Shown here: positions 17,787 to 18,100 of the stretch, piece by piece | Position numbering within the stretch: the stretch's first letter is position 1 | How the letters are laid out: each line of letters begins with the position of its first letter | Translations under genes and position numbers: made by a program | Origin: PVC group bacterium | GTDB lineage: Bacteria; Verrucomicrobiota; Kiritimatiellia; CAIKKV01; PXCX01 | DNA: 18,100 nucleotides | NCBI GenBank assembly: GCA_003567575.1 | Contig: PWZG01000196.1 | Coordinates: 1 to 18,100 of the forward strand | Direction of reading: 5' to 3' | Notes under the pieces: model-generated | What the model saw: only the letters and a program-made list of their open reading frames with translations | The model's database searches: none | Told to the model about the DNA's origin: nothing

Positions 17787-17844
17787 CCGGCCCCAACGTG
17801 GCCGGCTACAGAAATGGCACTGTAGCCGCGCACGTTGGGCGCGG
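17787..17844. repeat. head-to-head pair of GTAG-headed REP-like hairpins
   Basis: On the plus strand, GTAG (17822-17825) is followed by CCGCGC, loop ACGTTGG and GCGCGG (17826-17844). On the minus strand, GTAG (17809-17806) is followed by CCGGCC, the same loop and GGCCGG (down to 17787). The heads face each other across 12 nt. The stems differ at two positions and both changes are compensated. The GTAG head plus palindrome matches REP sequences mobilised by RAYT transposases. Confidence 0.75.
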
Positions 17845-17949
17845 CCGGACTGAGAGAACAGGAGAAATCCGGTGGACGACTACGGATTACGAGGAGAGAA
17901 ATCCCAATCAGCTTGCCATCCTTAGTCGTCGTCCGTTATTTCTTCCCTG

Positions 17950-17976
17950 AAAAATCAGATCGTGCACACGATCTGA
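17950..17976 (-). terminator. candidate intrinsic terminator on the minus strand
   Basis: TCAGATCGTG (17955-17964) and CACGATCTGA (17967-17976) form a 10-bp inverted repeat with only CA between. Read on the minus strand, the stem is followed at once by TTTTT (plus-strand A 17950-17954), the arrangement of a Rho-independent terminator. It would end leftward transcription entering from beyond the window. It could also be an operator, since the site is nearly a perfect palindrome. Confidence 0.5.
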
Positions 17977-18076
17977 GGCCACACTCGTTTGAGAGAACAG
18001 GGAAAACCTGGGCGGAAATCTTCGGGGGGCGAGAACGATGAGTAAACTACCATTCGCCCACCGATTTGCGGCCGCT

Positions 18077-18100
18077 GTAGGACGGGATGCCATCCCGTCC
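18077..18100 (+). repeat. GTAG-headed REP-like hairpin at the window edge
   Basis: GTAG (18077-18080) leads into GGACGGGA (18080-18087), loop TGCCA and TCCCGTCC (18093-18100). The arms pair perfectly over 8 bp. The element may extend past the window. Confidence 0.65.

Larger units (their letters stand above)
17613..18100. other. hairpin-rich non-coding region
   Basis: No gene is supported in these 488 bp. They hold the hairpin at 17614-17628, an inverted repeat (17675-17737), a head-to-head REP-like pair (17787-17844), a 22-bp near-palindrome (17955-17976), a 12-bp direct repeat TGAGAGAACAGG (17851-17862 and 17990-18001) and a GTAG-headed hairpin at the right edge. Frames in between have no coding-like composition. 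An ATG at 18038 is open to the window end but runs through the last hairpin and is not called. Confidence 0.7.

Noticed and set aside
18038..18100. Start of a gene reading MSKLPFAHRFAAAVGRDA, open to the window end
   Set aside because: It runs through the GTAG-headed hairpin, lacks a good ribosome site and is too short to judge. Sequence beyond 18100 would decide.
1..18100. CRISPR array, tRNA or rRNA genes
   Set aside because: No regularly spaced repeats, cloverleaf-like segments or rRNA-like blocks were seen.

Overview
This window is almost entirely one long, tightly packed, rightward gene cluster of about 57% GC by eye. It looks like a bacterium of the PVC group (Planctomycetota, Verrucomicrobiota, Kiritimatiellota or Lentisphaerota). 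I infer that from gene content: a MoxR ATPase, a DUF58 protein, a BatA-type N-terminal double-transmembrane protein, a large vWA and glutamine-amidotransferase-like membrane protein, a giant DUF4175-like coiled-coil protein and an exported prenyltransferase-repeat protein, together with GTAG-headed REP-like hairpins between genes. The phylum cannot be fixed from the sequence alone.

Layout. Positions 1-260 hold a doubtful, possibly decayed end of an upstream gene. Positions 261-727 have no convincing gene but carry a MITE-like element: two perfect 26-bp inverted arms, flanked by an 8-bp direct repeat. The operon then runs moxR (728-1834), DUF58 (1831-2823), BatA-like (2825-5425), large vWA protein (5401-8841), giant coiled-coil protein (8858-14947), exported prenyltransferase-repeat protein (15007-16071) and small putative lipoprotein (16114-16554). 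The first five genes overlap or are separated by at most 16 bp, and the next gaps are 59 and 42 bp. A YghZ/GpR-type aldo-keto reductase follows after 74 bp (16629-17612). Positions 17613-18100 are non-coding and rich in hairpins, including a head-to-head REP pair with identical loops and compensated stem changes.

How the genes may work together (inference). MoxR (AAA+) and DUF58 (intact MIDAS, no membrane segment) form the cytoplasmic ATPase and adaptor pair. The BatA-like protein and the 1146-residue protein each have four N-terminal and one C-terminal membrane helices and appear to place their vWA and amidotransferase-like domains in the periplasm. The 2029-residue protein, with three N-terminal helices, would put about 1840 residues of coiled coil and low-complexity sequence in the same compartment. 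An exported alpha/alpha-toroid protein and a small lipoprotein complete the set. The whole resembles an envelope assembly or chaperone machine of the MoxR/Bat type. Its substrate is unknown.
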